DNA of 64,000 bases from Planctomycetota bacterium (GCA_026692865.1 JAPLNI010000026.1:94395-158394), one strand, 5' to 3'; shown: positions 1 through 9,369, counted from the first letter of the stretch. Translations and numbers: made by a program. Notes: a model not told the origin generated them from the letters alone.

Positions 1-92
1 GTTTGACAGCCGAGTTCATTCCCCACTACAAAGTGTCGGCGTATAGATTGAATTTCCAACAATTTTCTTTTGTTCAAAGATCTCACAACTTG

Positions 93-524
93 ATGGCCTC
101 GGACTCTCCTGACAGCATTCCCGGCGATTCGAATCGATTCGATTTTGCACCTATCTCGCAGTTAATCGGATTTCAAGTTGACCCGCCCAAGGCAGATTTG
201 CTTGGCGAATGTACGGTGAGGCTTCCCGTCGATAGTCGTTTGCACAATCCGATGGGCCGTGTACATGGAGGCGTCCTGGCCGCTCTTGCGGATGCTTCTA
301 TGGGAATCGCATTCGGCAGGACATTAGATGCCGAGCAAGATTTTTCGACTATTGATCTCCACATTCATTTCATGCGACCAGTGCGCGGCAAAGGATTGGT
401 CGCTCATTCCACCGTTCGCCAACGAGGTCTTCGTGTGGGCTTTGTCACTTGCGACATTCAAGATGATCGTGGCCGATTGGTGGCATCGGCGACTTGCTCG
501 TGTACTGTTCTCGACAAAATTTAG
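93..524 (+). CDS. PaaI-type hotdog-fold thioesterase
   Basis: 143-residue cytoplasmic protein of the 4HBT/PaaI thioesterase family, which hydrolyses acyl-CoA or aryl-CoA thioesters. The family signature is visible as HGG at residues 58-60 followed by an Asp near residue 67 (LAALADAS), on the hotdog central helix, and by a later strand pattern LHIHFMRPV. The frame stays open upstream to a TTG at position 3, but the ATG at 93 gives the usual family length and starts shortly before the domain. The substrate cannot be read from the sequence. The next gene on the same strand begins about 215 bases downstream and is unrelated. Confidence 0.85.
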   Translation: MASDSPDSIPGDSNRFDFAPISQLIGFQVDPPKADLLGECTVRLPVDSRLHNPMGRVHGGVLAALADASMGIAFGRTLDAEQDFSTIDLHIHFMRPVRGKGLVAHSTVRQRGLRVGFVTCDIQDDRGRLVASATCSCTVLDKI

Positions 525-740
525 TTTCTCTTGTGCTAAACTCTGCAGCTTGCCTGGTCGAAAGCTCGCATTCGAACCGTTGACAACATGCTGGAGAGTC
601 TGGGTCACGCCGGTAAGAGGCTCTAAAGATTCCGGTATTTTGCGGTGAAGCACATCCCTAGCCGTAGCCGAAATCTATTGATACATGAGTCATATTGCCC
701 AGGAGGAACTCAAGCAGTGTTTTCGTTTTTTTATTCTGCT

Positions 741-1769
741 ATGTCGCGATGTAAGTTTTCGAATCAAACGAAGCTTTCATTTGCAATTACCACCTTCATC
801 GCTTCGATCACATTTTGCACTACAGCCAGTGGGCAAAACTGGGCAGCCAAAATGTTCGAAACAACCACGCACGATTTTGGATCGGTGAGTAGAAACGCAA
901 AAACAGAGTTTGCATTTGTTCTCGAGAACATCTATGAAGAAGACCTCCACATCGCAAGCGTGCGTAGCAGTTGCGGTTGCACCAAACCAGTTATTGGGAA
1001 TTCGTCGTTAAAGACTTGGGAGAAAAGTGAAATCACAGCCCAATTCAACACGCGATCATTCATTGGCCACAAGAATGCAGCCATCACAGTTACTTTTGAT
1101 CGCCCTTACTACGCGGAAGTGCAACTGCTGGTCAAAGGGCACATTCGGTCCGATATTGTGACCGAACCCGGTGAGATTGCCTTTGGTGAAATCGAATCGG
1201 CAACGAAGCGTGAGATACCTGTGCGTATTTCTTATGCTGGACGTGGCGATTGGCAGATCGTTGACGTACGAGGCAAAAACGACTACCTGTCCGTTCGAAT
1301 GGATCCACCGCAGCGGCGCGGCAACTTGGTCACATACGTTTTAAACGTGGCTCTTTCGGAGAAGGCTCCGGTTGGCGAGCTGCATGATGAGCTTGTGGTG
1401 GTAACCAACGATTCTGTAGATAATGAGTTCACTTTGCCGCTTTTGGGTCGCGTTGTTCCGCCGATTACGGTTGCACCAGCCTTGATTGGGCTGGGTGATG
1501 TGACAGCTGGTCAAACCAAACAACAACGCTTTGTCGTCAAAGGTAGTAAGCCTTTTAAGATTGTAGACGTAACTTGTCCAGACAGTCGCTTTCAATTTAA
1601 ACCCGATGTCGAATCCAAGGCAGTTCACGTTGTCCCTTTCGAGTTCATTACAGCAGCTTCTGAGGATGAACAACAACTTGGCGATTTCAAGCAAACCGTG
1701 TTGGTCAAAACCGACTTGGGAGAAGCTTTTGTCGCGGAGTGTGCTGTGAGTGGAAAATTGATTCACTAG
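741..1769 (+). CDS. Exported DUF1573 domain protein
   Basis: 342-residue protein. Residues 10-31 form a hydrophobic signal peptide ending TTASG, so it is probably exported. The mature start has the DUF1573 signature: a HDFGSV segment, then SSCGCTKP with SCGCT at residues 77-81, and Ig-like beta strands after it. DUF1573 proteins are abundant in planctomycetes and Bacteroidetes; their role is not established, although an extracytoplasmic beta-sandwich is expected. The frame is open back to a GTG at 645, but only the ATG at 741 places the signal peptide at the N-terminus. The second half (residues about 170-340) looks like further Ig-like repeats without the Cys motif. Confidence 0.8.
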   Translation: MSRCKFSNQTKLSFAITTFIASITFCTTASGQNWAAKMFETTTHDFGSVSRNAKTEFAFVLENIYEEDLHIASVRSSCGCTKPVIGNSSLKTWEKSEITAQFNTRSFIGHKNAAITVTFDRPYYAEVQLLVKGHIRSDIVTEPGEIAFGEIESATKREIPVRISYAGRGDWQIVDVRGKNDYLSVRMDPPQRRGNLVTYVLNVALSEKAPVGELHDELVVVTNDSVDNEFTLPLLGRVVPPITVAPALIGLGDVTAGQTKQQRFVVKGSKPFKIVDVTCPDSRFQFKPDVESKAVHVVPFEFITAASEDEQQLGDFKQTVLVKTDLGEAFVAECAVSGKLIH

Positions 1770-2107
1770 TGCTTGCCTGTTGCACAAGCGGCGTCTCCAC
1801 TTTTTGGTTTCGCTGAATCACCAGGCCTTACCAAAAGGATTTGGATGAATACTGCATCGAATTGGCCGATGGGCTCAACTCTCGCGCAGCTCAATCTTGA
1901 ACTTCAGACCACGCCGCTTGCGGTTTCAAAAGTCAGCGGTGACAAAACCAGGGCAGGCCTTACTGCGGGCTTGAAGATCGTTTCATCGCAAAGCGCTTTC
2001 GCTTCGTTGATCACCCAGCCGATGTCGCTGAGCATTACTTCTAAAGCGGGACCACCAGGTGACGTAACAAAGTGGTCTCAAACGCGGTAACTTAATCGCG
2101 TGACGAT
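1770..2107. other. Intergenic stretch, no supported gene
   Basis: About 340 bases between the DUF1573 gene and the flippase stop. A forward frame is open from 1773 to 2090, but its product has low-complexity Ser/Thr/Leu composition and no recognisable motif. The opposite strand has only short open pieces. Decayed coding sequence is possible but cannot be shown. Confidence 0.4.
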
Positions 2108-3706
2108 CTATCGCCAAAAGCAACGGCCATCCGCAGCTAGGCCGAGTCGTCTCAATATCGGCCTCATGTGTACACTGAGAGCTTCTTTCTCGTCGGCACT
2201 GAGTAGCAGATTCGTCCTGCTGATCAAAAGGATGACTACGGTGAAAACCAGCATCGATAAGCTCGTCGATACTGCGAGACTAGAAGGCAAAACGGCGAGA
2301 ACAACAGCCTGCGGACCAACCCAGCAATCGTGTCGAGCCATAATCGCGATCGTCATTCCTAGAATCGCCACGCCAGCCAAAAAAGTCGCGAACATCGCTC
2401 CGTAAACACACCATAGAGGTACCATTAAAAAGTTCAATGCGATGTTAAGTATTAAGCCAAACGCCATTAACTTAGTGACCAATCCACCCTTTTCTTCACA
2501 CCAGAAATAGCTGCATAAAAATGCGGCGAGTGCAGTGTACGTGCAGTGAACTAATCCTAATGGCATGATCGACAAACCATCTGCATACCGCCCTATAAGA
2601 AGCGTTTGAAAGACAAATGGCGAAACCACCATTCCGCCGATCGATAACGCCCAAAAGAACAATGTCATCAGCTTCATAGTCGATCGGATTCTTGCCTTCA
2701 CCGTTTCGCGTTCGCCAGCCTCCCAGTCCGCACTAAGATGCGGAAGTATCATTCCGTTAAGCATGGCCGCGAGACTGGTGATTAGAACCGGTAGTATTCG
2801 ACCACTGTGATACTGCCCAACAATGGCTGTGCTGCTCAGTACTTCCGTATTAGCCAAATGGAGCAGCATATAGCGATCCACAACGTCGAAAAGATTCCCA
2901 AGTAAGTTCATGAGCCATACGCTTGCAGCAAACGGCAATACGCGACTCCACATCCCTCGGGTATCCATCGGCTCTTGATTCGTGAACGCAATCGCACATG
3001 TGTTTCGAAGTCCTATCAAGCCAGGAATACACCCAAGTAGAGAAGCAATCGCGAACGAAAGCAAGACACCTCGCCAATCACTGAACAGCAACAACCACGA
3101 AACCGACATCATTGTGAAGGAGATAGAATTCACCATCTGCATGCCAGACACGATTCGGTTCTGTCGCAGGCCACTCAAAAGCTCGGTGAGAAAATTAAAC
3201 CCAACCACAAGGACTAATGTCGCGGTCAACATTGCGACGGTTGCGAACGATTCCTCATTATCAAAGATTAACGTCGCGCTCCACCACGGAAACATGACGA
3301 GGGCTAACGAGAACGCAAGCAACCCGGCCGCAGATCCGACCACCATCCAACCAAGATAACTTACAAGCTGGTTCCGCAGTCGATAGAACTCGGTAAACCT
3401 ACCGAGCGAACCCGGCAGTCCGAGTACTGACAAAGGTGCTGCAAGTATGAAAAATCCACTTGCTAAAGCCCAAAGGCCAAGCTCGTGCTCTGATAGAAAA
3501 TGACAGAATGCAATGTTACGGAGGAATCCGATTCCACGCTGTAAAACATTCGCAATCAACATGAAAGAAATGCCCGACGCGATTGTGTCGGTCGACATCT
3601 CTTTCTTCGCAGATTCAGATTCTGGTATTCCGAAAGAAACAGCACGCTCTTCTTGCAATTCCGCAGAATCGATTGGACTAATTGCAAGAGCCATTCGGGA
3701 ACTCAA
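2108..3706 (-). CDS. Polysaccharide/oligosaccharide flippase (Wzx/MATE-like)
   Basis: 532-residue polytopic membrane protein with about 12-14 hydrophobic segments. It resembles the MOP-superfamily flippases that move lipid-linked sugars across the inner membrane for exopolysaccharide or O-antigen assembly. The first helix region (IASGISFMLIANVLQRGIGF) and the following FLRNIAFCHFLSEHELG match the start of these exporters. Residues 1-38 form a polar cytoplasmic N-terminus; the ATG four codons later (3694) is an alternative start. No glycosyltransferases are adjacent, so the sugar substrate is unknown. The AAA ATPase gene lies upstream on the same strand with a 143-base gap, so co-transcription is possible but not shown. 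Confidence 0.82.
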   Translation of the reverse strand: MSSRMALAISPIDSAELQEERAVSFGIPESESAKKEMSTDTIASGISFMLIANVLQRGIGFLRNIAFCHFLSEHELGLWALASGFFILAAPLSVLGLPGSLGRFTEFYRLRNQLVSYLGWMVVGSAAGLLAFSLALVMFPWWSATLIFDNEESFATVAMLTATLVLVVGFNFLTELLSGLRQNRIVSGMQMVNSISFTMMSVSWLLLFSDWRGVLLSFAIASLLGCIPGLIGLRNTCAIAFTNQEPMDTRGMWSRVLPFAASVWLMNLLGNLFDVVDRYMLLHLANTEVLSSTAIVGQYHSGRILPVLITSLAAMLNGMILPHLSADWEAGERETVKARIRSTMKLMTLFFWALSIGGMVVSPFVFQTLLIGRYADGLSIMPLGLVHCTYTALAAFLCSYFWCEEKGGLVTKLMAFGLILNIALNFLMVPLWCVYGAMFATFLAGVAILGMTIAIMARHDCWVGPQAVVLAVLPSSLAVSTSLSMLVFTVVILLISRTNLLLSADEKEALSVHMRPILRRLGLAADGRCFWR

Positions 3707-3849
3707 AAGACGGAAACAGAAAACTGATTCGAATCTATACCCTATGAATATGCAGTGCTCCGTGAAGATCGAACTTCACATCTTTACTTGCAGCGAAAGA
3801 TTTACGATTACGCCGGTTGTAACGGCGATATCGTCTTGAAGCATTCGGC

Positions 3850-5673
3850 CTATCGAATCCCTTGTAACTCGAGCGCACGGATTTCGGCATCCATTGCGGC
3901 ACGGTCACTTTCGGTGATATCAGGATTCGGCAGCAATGATCGACGCGTGCAATTGACCAAAGCTTGAAGTGTCTGATAACGCCGCGTCATTTCGATGGCG
4001 GGCGAGAGGAAATCATAAACAATCGCTCGAAGCTCTTCCTCATCCTTGGGGGGAATTGCTTTGAATTGGCTTCGAAGAGCCGCATATCCCGCCGACGAAA
4101 AGTTGACATCTAATCCCTCCCGATCAAGCCAATCCACAAGCGAGTCGGAAGAAAGGCCAGTTGGCTTTATCATCCACTTGATGAAATCGATTCGATCTTG
4201 GCCAGTTGCATCCAGCACAGGAATAATTAAATCGCCAACTCGACCAGGACGCCGAATGTCGGGTGAGAGCAAATGAATTCGTGCTGTCATTAACAGCCAG
4301 ATCACCTTTCCACGCAACCGCGGATCGCTCATCATGGCCTGAATCTTTCCAGTCAACCGGCGTTCGGTTTCGTGCGATCCCTCACCGACACTCCCAAACT
4401 GAGTATCTGCCTCATCGACAAAGATGACTACTTTTTCGAGCGCTTCAAGGACTCTGCGTAGTCGCTCAAAGATCACATCCGTTTGACCGAACCATTGACT
4501 CCGAATGTTCTTAAGGACCAACACGGGCATACTTAATTCGGCAGCGACGGCTTCGAAAATAAAGGTCTTGCCGCCACCGATAGGACCGGCAATCGCTGCA
4601 CCGGGAAGCGCGCGATCATCGCCCAATTGCATTCGCGGAATTAAATAAGTTGCAAGGAACTCCTTCAACTTGGAAAAACCAATAACATCTTTGAGAGAAT
4701 GCTCCGGTTTCTTGAATTCAATCACGTCTTCGCCCAATTGGCTCTGAATGAAGTGCTCGACTTGCGCGGTTGTATCATCACGCTGAATCGGCTTGCCAGC
4801 ATAGTCCGAGTCCAGCATGAGTTGTCGCATCGCATGAAGACTCAAACCGGCTGTTGCTTGCGCGATCATGTCGATCGGTTGGTCGATTGCGGGAGTATTG
4901 GTGGACCGGCCGTTCGTTCGGCTTTTCGATGATTGGATATGCCACTGCGCGAAGTGCTTTCTTCCCGCCGTATCAGGCGAAGGAATATCAACCGATAGAA
5001 CTTGTGGAAGTCGCGAGACACGTGAGTGAATCTGCGAAACGGATTCTGAAATTAGCAAAACCGTGTCACGCCCCGCGAAGAAATCGGGATCGCTAAACCA
5101 ATCGGTTACGACAGCGATTCGACGCATTTGCACATCGTTCATTTTCGATACGTCACCATCACCTGCCGGCAGAATCATATCCGCCCCCTCGATCATGATT
5201 AGCAAGTTGTCCCGCATCGTCGAACGTGAGCAAATCGTCAACTGGCGAAGAAACTCTAGGGCTTGCGTTGCGTTACCAATGGCATCACGAAGATACTGGT
5301 CAAACTCGCGGCGCCTCAGATCGAACTTTGAGCCGTCTTGCAAGACTTCCTTCATCGGCATTGCATCAACAGTGGATCCGTTCTTCCAAGCTGCCCACGC
5401 GTCACGCAGCTTATTGCGATCGGACTCGTTCAAGCGTACCGGCCCGTTGAGCTCGTAAGTTATCTGAATCAGGCCCGGTGCAGTCAGCTTATTCTTCAAA
5501 AACGTAATGATCGGTACGTAGCCTTGGCCATCAAAATACAAATCGTAGATATTCCCTGCAATAACGATCGACCGAGATTGCCCCGAATTGATCATTCGAG
5601 CAAGCCGACTATAAAATGGATATGATGCTTGCGGCAAATCGCCGATCGGCACATTGATAGGTTCAGTTCCCAC
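3850..5673 (-). CDS. AAA ATPase with degenerate N-terminal AAA-like half
   Basis: 607-residue soluble protein. The C-terminal AAA domain is intact: Walker A GPIGGGKT at residues 363-370, Walker B VVIFVDEAD at 415-423, a sensor-1-like strand IWLLMTAR near 458-465 and a second-region-of-homology arginine pair in DIRRPGR (472-478). The N-terminal half has SIVIAGNIYDL (35-45) and a Walker-B-like LLIMIEGAD (157-165) followed by VLLISES. This is the layout of a second AAA module that has no P-loop. Such tandem architecture suggests a remodelling ATPase with one active ring. Its target is unknown. It is divergently oriented from the lipoate-ligase-family gene across about 110-170 bases. Confidence 0.8.
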   Translation of the reverse strand: MGTEPINVPIGDLPQASYPFYSRLARMINSGQSRSIVIAGNIYDLYFDGQGYVPIITFLKNKLTAPGLIQITYELNGPVRLNESDRNKLRDAWAAWKNGSTVDAMPMKEVLQDGSKFDLRRREFDQYLRDAIGNATQALEFLRQLTICSRSTMRDNLLIMIEGADMILPAGDGDVSKMNDVQMRRIAVVTDWFSDPDFFAGRDTVLLISESVSQIHSRVSRLPQVLSVDIPSPDTAGRKHFAQWHIQSSKSRTNGRSTNTPAIDQPIDMIAQATAGLSLHAMRQLMLDSDYAGKPIQRDDTTAQVEHFIQSQLGEDVIEFKKPEHSLKDVIGFSKLKEFLATYLIPRMQLGDDRALPGAAIAGPIGGGKTFIFEAVAAELSMPVLVLKNIRSQWFGQTDVIFERLRRVLEALEKVVIFVDEADTQFGSVGEGSHETERRLTGKIQAMMSDPRLRGKVIWLLMTARIHLLSPDIRRPGRVGDLIIPVLDATGQDRIDFIKWMIKPTGLSSDSLVDWLDREGLDVNFSSAGYAALRSQFKAIPPKDEEELRAIVYDFLSPAIEMTRRYQTLQALVNCTRRSLLPNPDITESDRAAMDAEIRALELQGIR

Positions 5674-5841
5674 AGTTTTTTATTCCATTGATGGTAATTT
5701 TGCCGACCGAATTAGTGTGGCGTGACACGTCAAGTCGTCTATGATTTCAGTTTGGCCATTATAACTTCTCCATTATAACATTGAATGGCTGCTTTTACTT
5801 CTCCCCATCGCACCACCCTTACAAGAATCATATTCGTCGTA

Positions 5842-6642
5842 ATGCGATTGTTTCTATCACCTAACGAGCAACCAACTGGTGACCGCAGGAAACATCCAGA
5901 ATCCGGGATTATTAATGCTGAGCCGATGGCGCTAGCTACGGGTGTTGACAATGCTACAGTTTGTAAGGTGGCACCCGAGGCTAGCGTCACCGGCTCAAGT
6001 AATACCACACTCTCCTCATCTGATCCTCAGGCGATCCTCAAGTGGGAAGAATCACTCATCCACGGTAACCCTTCATCACAAACAGCAGGCGAAGAACTCG
6101 ACGAGGGATTCAGCACGTGGGAGTTCGATCGCATTTGTGTTGTCCTGGGCCGCGGTTCGAAAACTTCGGAAGCCAATCTCGAACTTTGTGTCGAAGACAG
6201 AGTGCCGATTGTTCGTCGATGCAGCGGCGGCGCGTCGATCGTAGCCGGTCCCGGTTGCTTGATGTACAGCGTGATTCTTTCGCTAGATAAGCGGCCTGAT
6301 TTACGTTCGATCGATGCAGCGCATCGATTTGTTATGGATAGAATACGGCTCGCAACATGGAGATTGGATTTTAGGGTTACTCTGCAAGGAATATGTGATT
6401 TGACGATTGAGGATCGAAAGTTTTCGGGCAATGCCCTCCGATACACTCGAGATTGGCTGCTTTATCACGGCACAATACTCTATCGGTTCCCAATCGAATC
6501 CATCTCGCGCTACTTAGCGACACCCCCGCGACAACCAGCCTATCGTAGCGGCCGCTCGCATGCAGATTTTCTTACGAACCTTGAATGCAAACCAGAGGCA
6601 TTGAAGCAATCACTGCGCGAAGCCTGGGGATTGAAACAGTAG
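5842..6642 (+). CDS. Lipoate-protein ligase A family protein
   Basis: 266-residue member of the LplA/BPL/LipB fold. Visible motifs are VVLGRGSK, RRCSGGAS near residue 123 (the RRxSGGG loop), the following GPGCLMYSVIL strand, and KFSGNA with Lys near residue 193, the lysine that binds lipoyl-AMP in ligases. It probably attaches lipoate or octanoate to carrier domains such as the E2 encoded at 42.9 kb; that link is inference. ATG 5842 (MRLFLSP) resembles the usual first strand of the family; ATG 5785 is an alternative. Between that strand and the first helix (AILKWEESL) lies extra sequence, residues about 26-53, that is an inverted repeat also found in intergenic DNA here. Confidence 0.75.
   Translation: MRLFLSPNEQPTGDRRKHPESGIINAEPMALATGVDNATVCKVAPEASVTGSSNTTLSSSDPQAILKWEESLIHGNPSSQTAGEELDEGFSTWEFDRICVVLGRGSKTSEANLELCVEDRVPIVRRCSGGASIVAGPGCLMYSVILSLDKRPDLRSIDAAHRFVMDRIRLATWRLDFRVTLQGICDLTIEDRKFSGNALRYTRDWLLYHGTILYRFPIESISRYLATPPRQPAYRSGRSHADFLTNLECKPEALKQSLREAWGLKQ
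5917..5999. repeat. Palindromic repeat inside a coding region
   Basis: Left arm CTGAGCCGATGGCGCTAGCT (from 5918) and right arm ending CTAGCGTCACCGGCTCAAG (to 5999) are near-perfect inverted copies separated by about 25 bases. The same arms occur at 6690, 9269, 39672 and elsewhere in intergenic DNA. Here the element is translated within the lipoate-ligase-family gene without breaking its frame. Confidence 0.8.
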
Positions 6643-7002
6643 CGTCAGGGATTGATTTGAAGCTTTGACGATTCGACTCTCTTTTCAACAGAGCCCTAAT
6701 CGCTAGCGAGGGCTGCTCAACGCGCAAAGTATTGAGTCTCGGGCGATAGCCGTGTTCAAAAGACAGACCAATCGCTTGCGCAGGAACGTCCACTAACGCG
6801 GCTAGCGCCAGCGGCTCAAAATCTATATTATTGGACCTGACGTAACCGGCTGAAAGATGCGATTGTTCAAGGATGAAGGCACGCTCGCTTCGGGCTAGGA
6901 AATAGGCTTACTAAAATAAGATACGATTTGAGTTTCACCCAGAGAACGATCGACACCTGCTTCATCGATAAAAGCTTCTGTCCGCTACAAATTATTCTTC
7001 GT
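6643..7002. other. Intergenic region between convergent genes
   Basis: 360 bases between the lipoate-ligase-family stop and the flgH stop. It contains the palindromic repeat at 6690-6818. Apart from that I see no gene or clear terminator. Confidence 0.5.
6690..6818. repeat. Inverted repeat, GAGCC/CTAGC family
   Basis: Left arm GAGCCCTAATCGCTAGCGAG starts at 6691 and right arm ACGCGGCTAGCGCCAGCGGC starts at 6796. The reverse complement of the right arm aligns with the left arm and with the arms at 5917 and 39672. The spacer is about 80 bases, longer than in the other copies. Confidence 0.6.
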
Positions 7003-7944
7003 TTAGAATGGCTTCAGGTAAGCGTACCAGCGGCTCCACCATCCGCGCGCGTAACCGTCTCGAACTTGCCCTCGTTCTGCTTTGTTCACATTCAACTCGG
7101 TAATATCTTTACTTAGAATTACGTTGTCAGGACCAACGTCTTGAGGGCGGCAAACTCCTGAAAGCGAAACCTCCCAATCGTTATCATTCAGCTTGATCGT
7201 TTTATGAGCGGATATCACAAGATTGCCGTTAGGGCGAATATCCGCAATTTCAGCTGCGATGTTAAAGGTGATTTCTTCTCGAGTTTGCAGGTTCGAGTTC
7301 GCTCGGTAGACTTCGTTTTCTAGACCACCCACGCGTTGGTCACCATCCGACTGCTTGGCGGGCTTGATTGTATCAATCCCAACAAGACGGACCCAATCCG
7401 AGAGCCGCGCATCATAGATTAAATTCTTTCTCGATTGAGCATTTCCCAGCGAGTTCGATTGTGCAATTTCGGAAACTCGAATCGAAATGATGTCGTGAAC
7501 GCGAAGGTTTCTAGATGCCGAAGGTGGTACGAAAGTCCATGACGAAGCAAGCGGGTTCTGATTCTGTGAAGGATCCATCATCATTGGCTGCATCCCTGGG
7601 AACGGTCCCGCAAAGGAACCAGGCGTGGGAGCTCCGTACCCTGCCTGTGCCTGTGCCTCTAGTTGGTAGGCCATTTCAGGAGATATCGGAAATTGCCCGG
7701 GAACGCCTGAAGGATTCGCATATTGCTGCATCATCTGAGGCGGCATCTGGTTCGTTCCAGGAAACGCTTGCTGCACGTTTGCAACTTGCGAAATGCTCAC
7801 CGGTCTCGGTTTGTTGTACAGACTTCCTGATTGTCCAAAGGAGGCGGTATCTATCGACGCAATCAACCCAAACAAAACGATGTACCAAAGTACTACGCGG
7901 AGTAAGTAAGCACTTCCTCGATAACAATCTATAAGGTTTTTCAT
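7003..7944 (-). CDS. flgH: Flagellar basal body L-ring protein FlgH
   Basis: 313-residue homologue of the outer-membrane L-ring subunit. The C-terminal two thirds carry the FlgH pattern: SWTFVPP, LRVHDIISIRVSE, a central strand run NFNIAAEI-like (TFNIAAEIADIRPNGNL), and the terminal sequence ending WWSRWYAYLKPF. A hydrophobic segment (residues 13-32) is the signal sequence, but no lipobox Cys follows it, although FlgH is usually a lipoprotein. Residues about 60-130 are an extra Pro/Gln/Met/Gly-rich linker. GGAG lies about ten bases before the ATG. It is the last gene of the minus-strand flgF-G-A-H run, 27 bases after flgA. Confidence 0.9.
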   Translation of the reverse strand: MKNLIDCYRGSAYLLRVVLWYIVLFGLIASIDTASFGQSGSLYNKPRPVSISQVANVQQAFPGTNQMPPQMMQQYANPSGVPGQFPISPEMAYQLEAQAQAGYGAPTPGSFAGPFPGMQPMMMDPSQNQNPLASSWTFVPPSASRNLRVHDIISIRVSEIAQSNSLGNAQSRKNLIYDARLSDWVRLVGIDTIKPAKQSDGDQRVGGLENEVYRANSNLQTREEITFNIAAEIADIRPNGNLVISAHKTIKLNDNDWEVSLSGVCRPQDVGPDNVILSKDITELNVNKAERGQVRDGYARGWWSRWYAYLKPF

Positions 7945-7971
7945 GCTACTGGAGCTCCATTTATGGTTCGA

Positions 7972-9240
7972 CTAGCGAAGGGTATTTGCGGCCGCGATAG
8001 CTTCGACTTGCCCTGGTCCGATCACGCGGGCGACAAGTTTCTTCTTGTTGCCAATGACTTCTACTTGAATCACATCATCCTGGCCGCCGCTTTCCAGCGC
8101 CTTGCCGCTTGTCTGTGCGACAATCGCACCGGCGACAACTTGGATTTCAATCGTTTCGTTTTGGAGCACGATTCTAGGCGCACCAACATCACGTCGCATG
8201 ATCGGTTGGCCGGTGCTAATAGCGCGGCGGAGTTCCCGACCAATAAGTTGTGATCGATCGACAAAATAATCGTCCATTGGTGTTTTTGAACTCGACGGCA
8301 ACACGATTTCCTTTAAATCTTCATGCGACACAATCCGACCCTTTGGTAGTGGCCCGACAGCCGCCCAAACCGATGGCGGCAGGGAGATTGTTGCGTCGAC
8401 TAACGCCGTGCGTTTCTCGCCGTTGGATGTGAACAGAATCTCAAACTGCTGTGATCCGGCCCATGGTGCATGGCCACCCGAAACACCGACAATGTTGTTG
8501 CGAAGCGAAAGAGTTTGCTGAACCTGTAAGGGAAGTTCAACTTCGATCTGTAATGGAAGACTTTCGTTCGCAGTCGTTTGAATGTAGTTGAGGATGACTT
8601 GAACAACGTTTCGCTTTGCATTAACAGTTGTTTGAGGCGTTAGGTAGGCTGGCGTAAATGGTTTGGTATCTATTGTTGATGCCGTGGATGCTGCACTGGC
8701 AGCGATAACCGAATTGGGGTCTCTGATGTTTGGGACGCTACGAGTCAGTTTGCTTACCGAAGCACCAAGCCACTGTATGTTTTCCGCCGGTAGACCGCGA
8801 AGTTCGAGCGATCGCTGGATGTCTTGGCGAGTCCACGATTGAATCTCACCGAGCGCTGGCGAGGGGCCTATTGAGATCGCATCGATTGCGCCAAGCGATG
8901 CCGGAACATCCCCGGAGATGGTCGCGAGATCACTGAGACGCACAAGATTGCTTGCGCAACTTGAAGTCGCCTTTAAATCGATTCGGATGGGATTTCTTCC
9001 GATTGCAAATCCGGCAGTTGTCCCAGTCGACGGTTGCTGGGAATGGGTCAAGCTTACCATAAGGAACCAGACGGCGCATCCAAATAGCAGCCTACGAAGA
9101 TCCAGTAGCTGACTGATCAATCGGAACCGCCAACGATTCGATAGGCGATTAAAAGCCAAGCCTTCATTGGTTCGGTTTGATTGATTGTTTTTCATAAATT
9201 TGTTTTTGCTAGTACTAGCACACATTAAATTTTTTAGCAT
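7972..9240 (-). CDS. flgA: Flagellar P-ring formation chaperone FlgA
   Basis: 422-residue periplasmic protein, about twice the usual FlgA length. The C-terminal SAF/FlgA module is clear: KGRIVSHEDLKEIVLP, a segment GRELRRAISTGQPIMRRDV, then the beta-rich ending QVVAGAIVAQTSGKALESG and IQVEVIGNKKKLVARVIGPG. FlgA assists assembly of the P-ring. The N-terminal region (residues about 75-250) is an extension not typical of short proteobacterial FlgA. A hydrophobic signal segment LLFGCAVWFLMVSL lies near residues 52-65. ATG 9195, 15 codons downstream, is an alternative start that shortens the unusually long pre-signal part. It lies between flgG and flgH. Confidence 0.88.
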   Translation of the reverse strand: MLKNLMCASTSKNKFMKNNQSNRTNEGLAFNRLSNRWRFRLISQLLDLRRLLFGCAVWFLMVSLTHSQQPSTGTTAGFAIGRNPIRIDLKATSSCASNLVRLSDLATISGDVPASLGAIDAISIGPSPALGEIQSWTRQDIQRSLELRGLPAENIQWLGASVSKLTRSVPNIRDPNSVIAASAASTASTIDTKPFTPAYLTPQTTVNAKRNVVQVILNYIQTTANESLPLQIEVELPLQVQQTLSLRNNIVGVSGGHAPWAGSQQFEILFTSNGEKRTALVDATISLPPSVWAAVGPLPKGRIVSHEDLKEIVLPSSSKTPMDDYFVDRSQLIGRELRRAISTGQPIMRRDVGAPRIVLQNETIEIQVVAGAIVAQTSGKALESGGQDDVIQVEVIGNKKKLVARVIGPGQVEAIAAANTLR

Positions 9241-9268
9241 TTGCCTTATGACGGAATTCGAAGCTTAA

Positions 9269-9326
9269 TGAGCCTCAAGTGCTAGTCGACTGATGTTACA
9301 GATAATCGGCTAGCGTCTCAGGCTCA
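9269..9326. repeat. Inverted repeat between flgG and flgA
   Basis: Left arm TGAGCCTCAAGTGCTAGTCG at 9269 and right arm ending CTAGCGTCTCAGGCTCA at 9326 pair as an imperfect hairpin with a short spacer. It belongs to the same family as the repeats at 5917, 6690 and 39672. It sits within the flagellar operon, where it could form a hairpin in the transcript. Confidence 0.65.
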
Positions 9327-9369
9327 AAAGGTTTAAATTCGGCGTTCATTGGTAACTTTGGATTTAAAA

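Noticed and set aside
1773-2090. 105-codon frame after the DUF1573 gene
   Set aside because: No motif, low-complexity product and no convincing start site.
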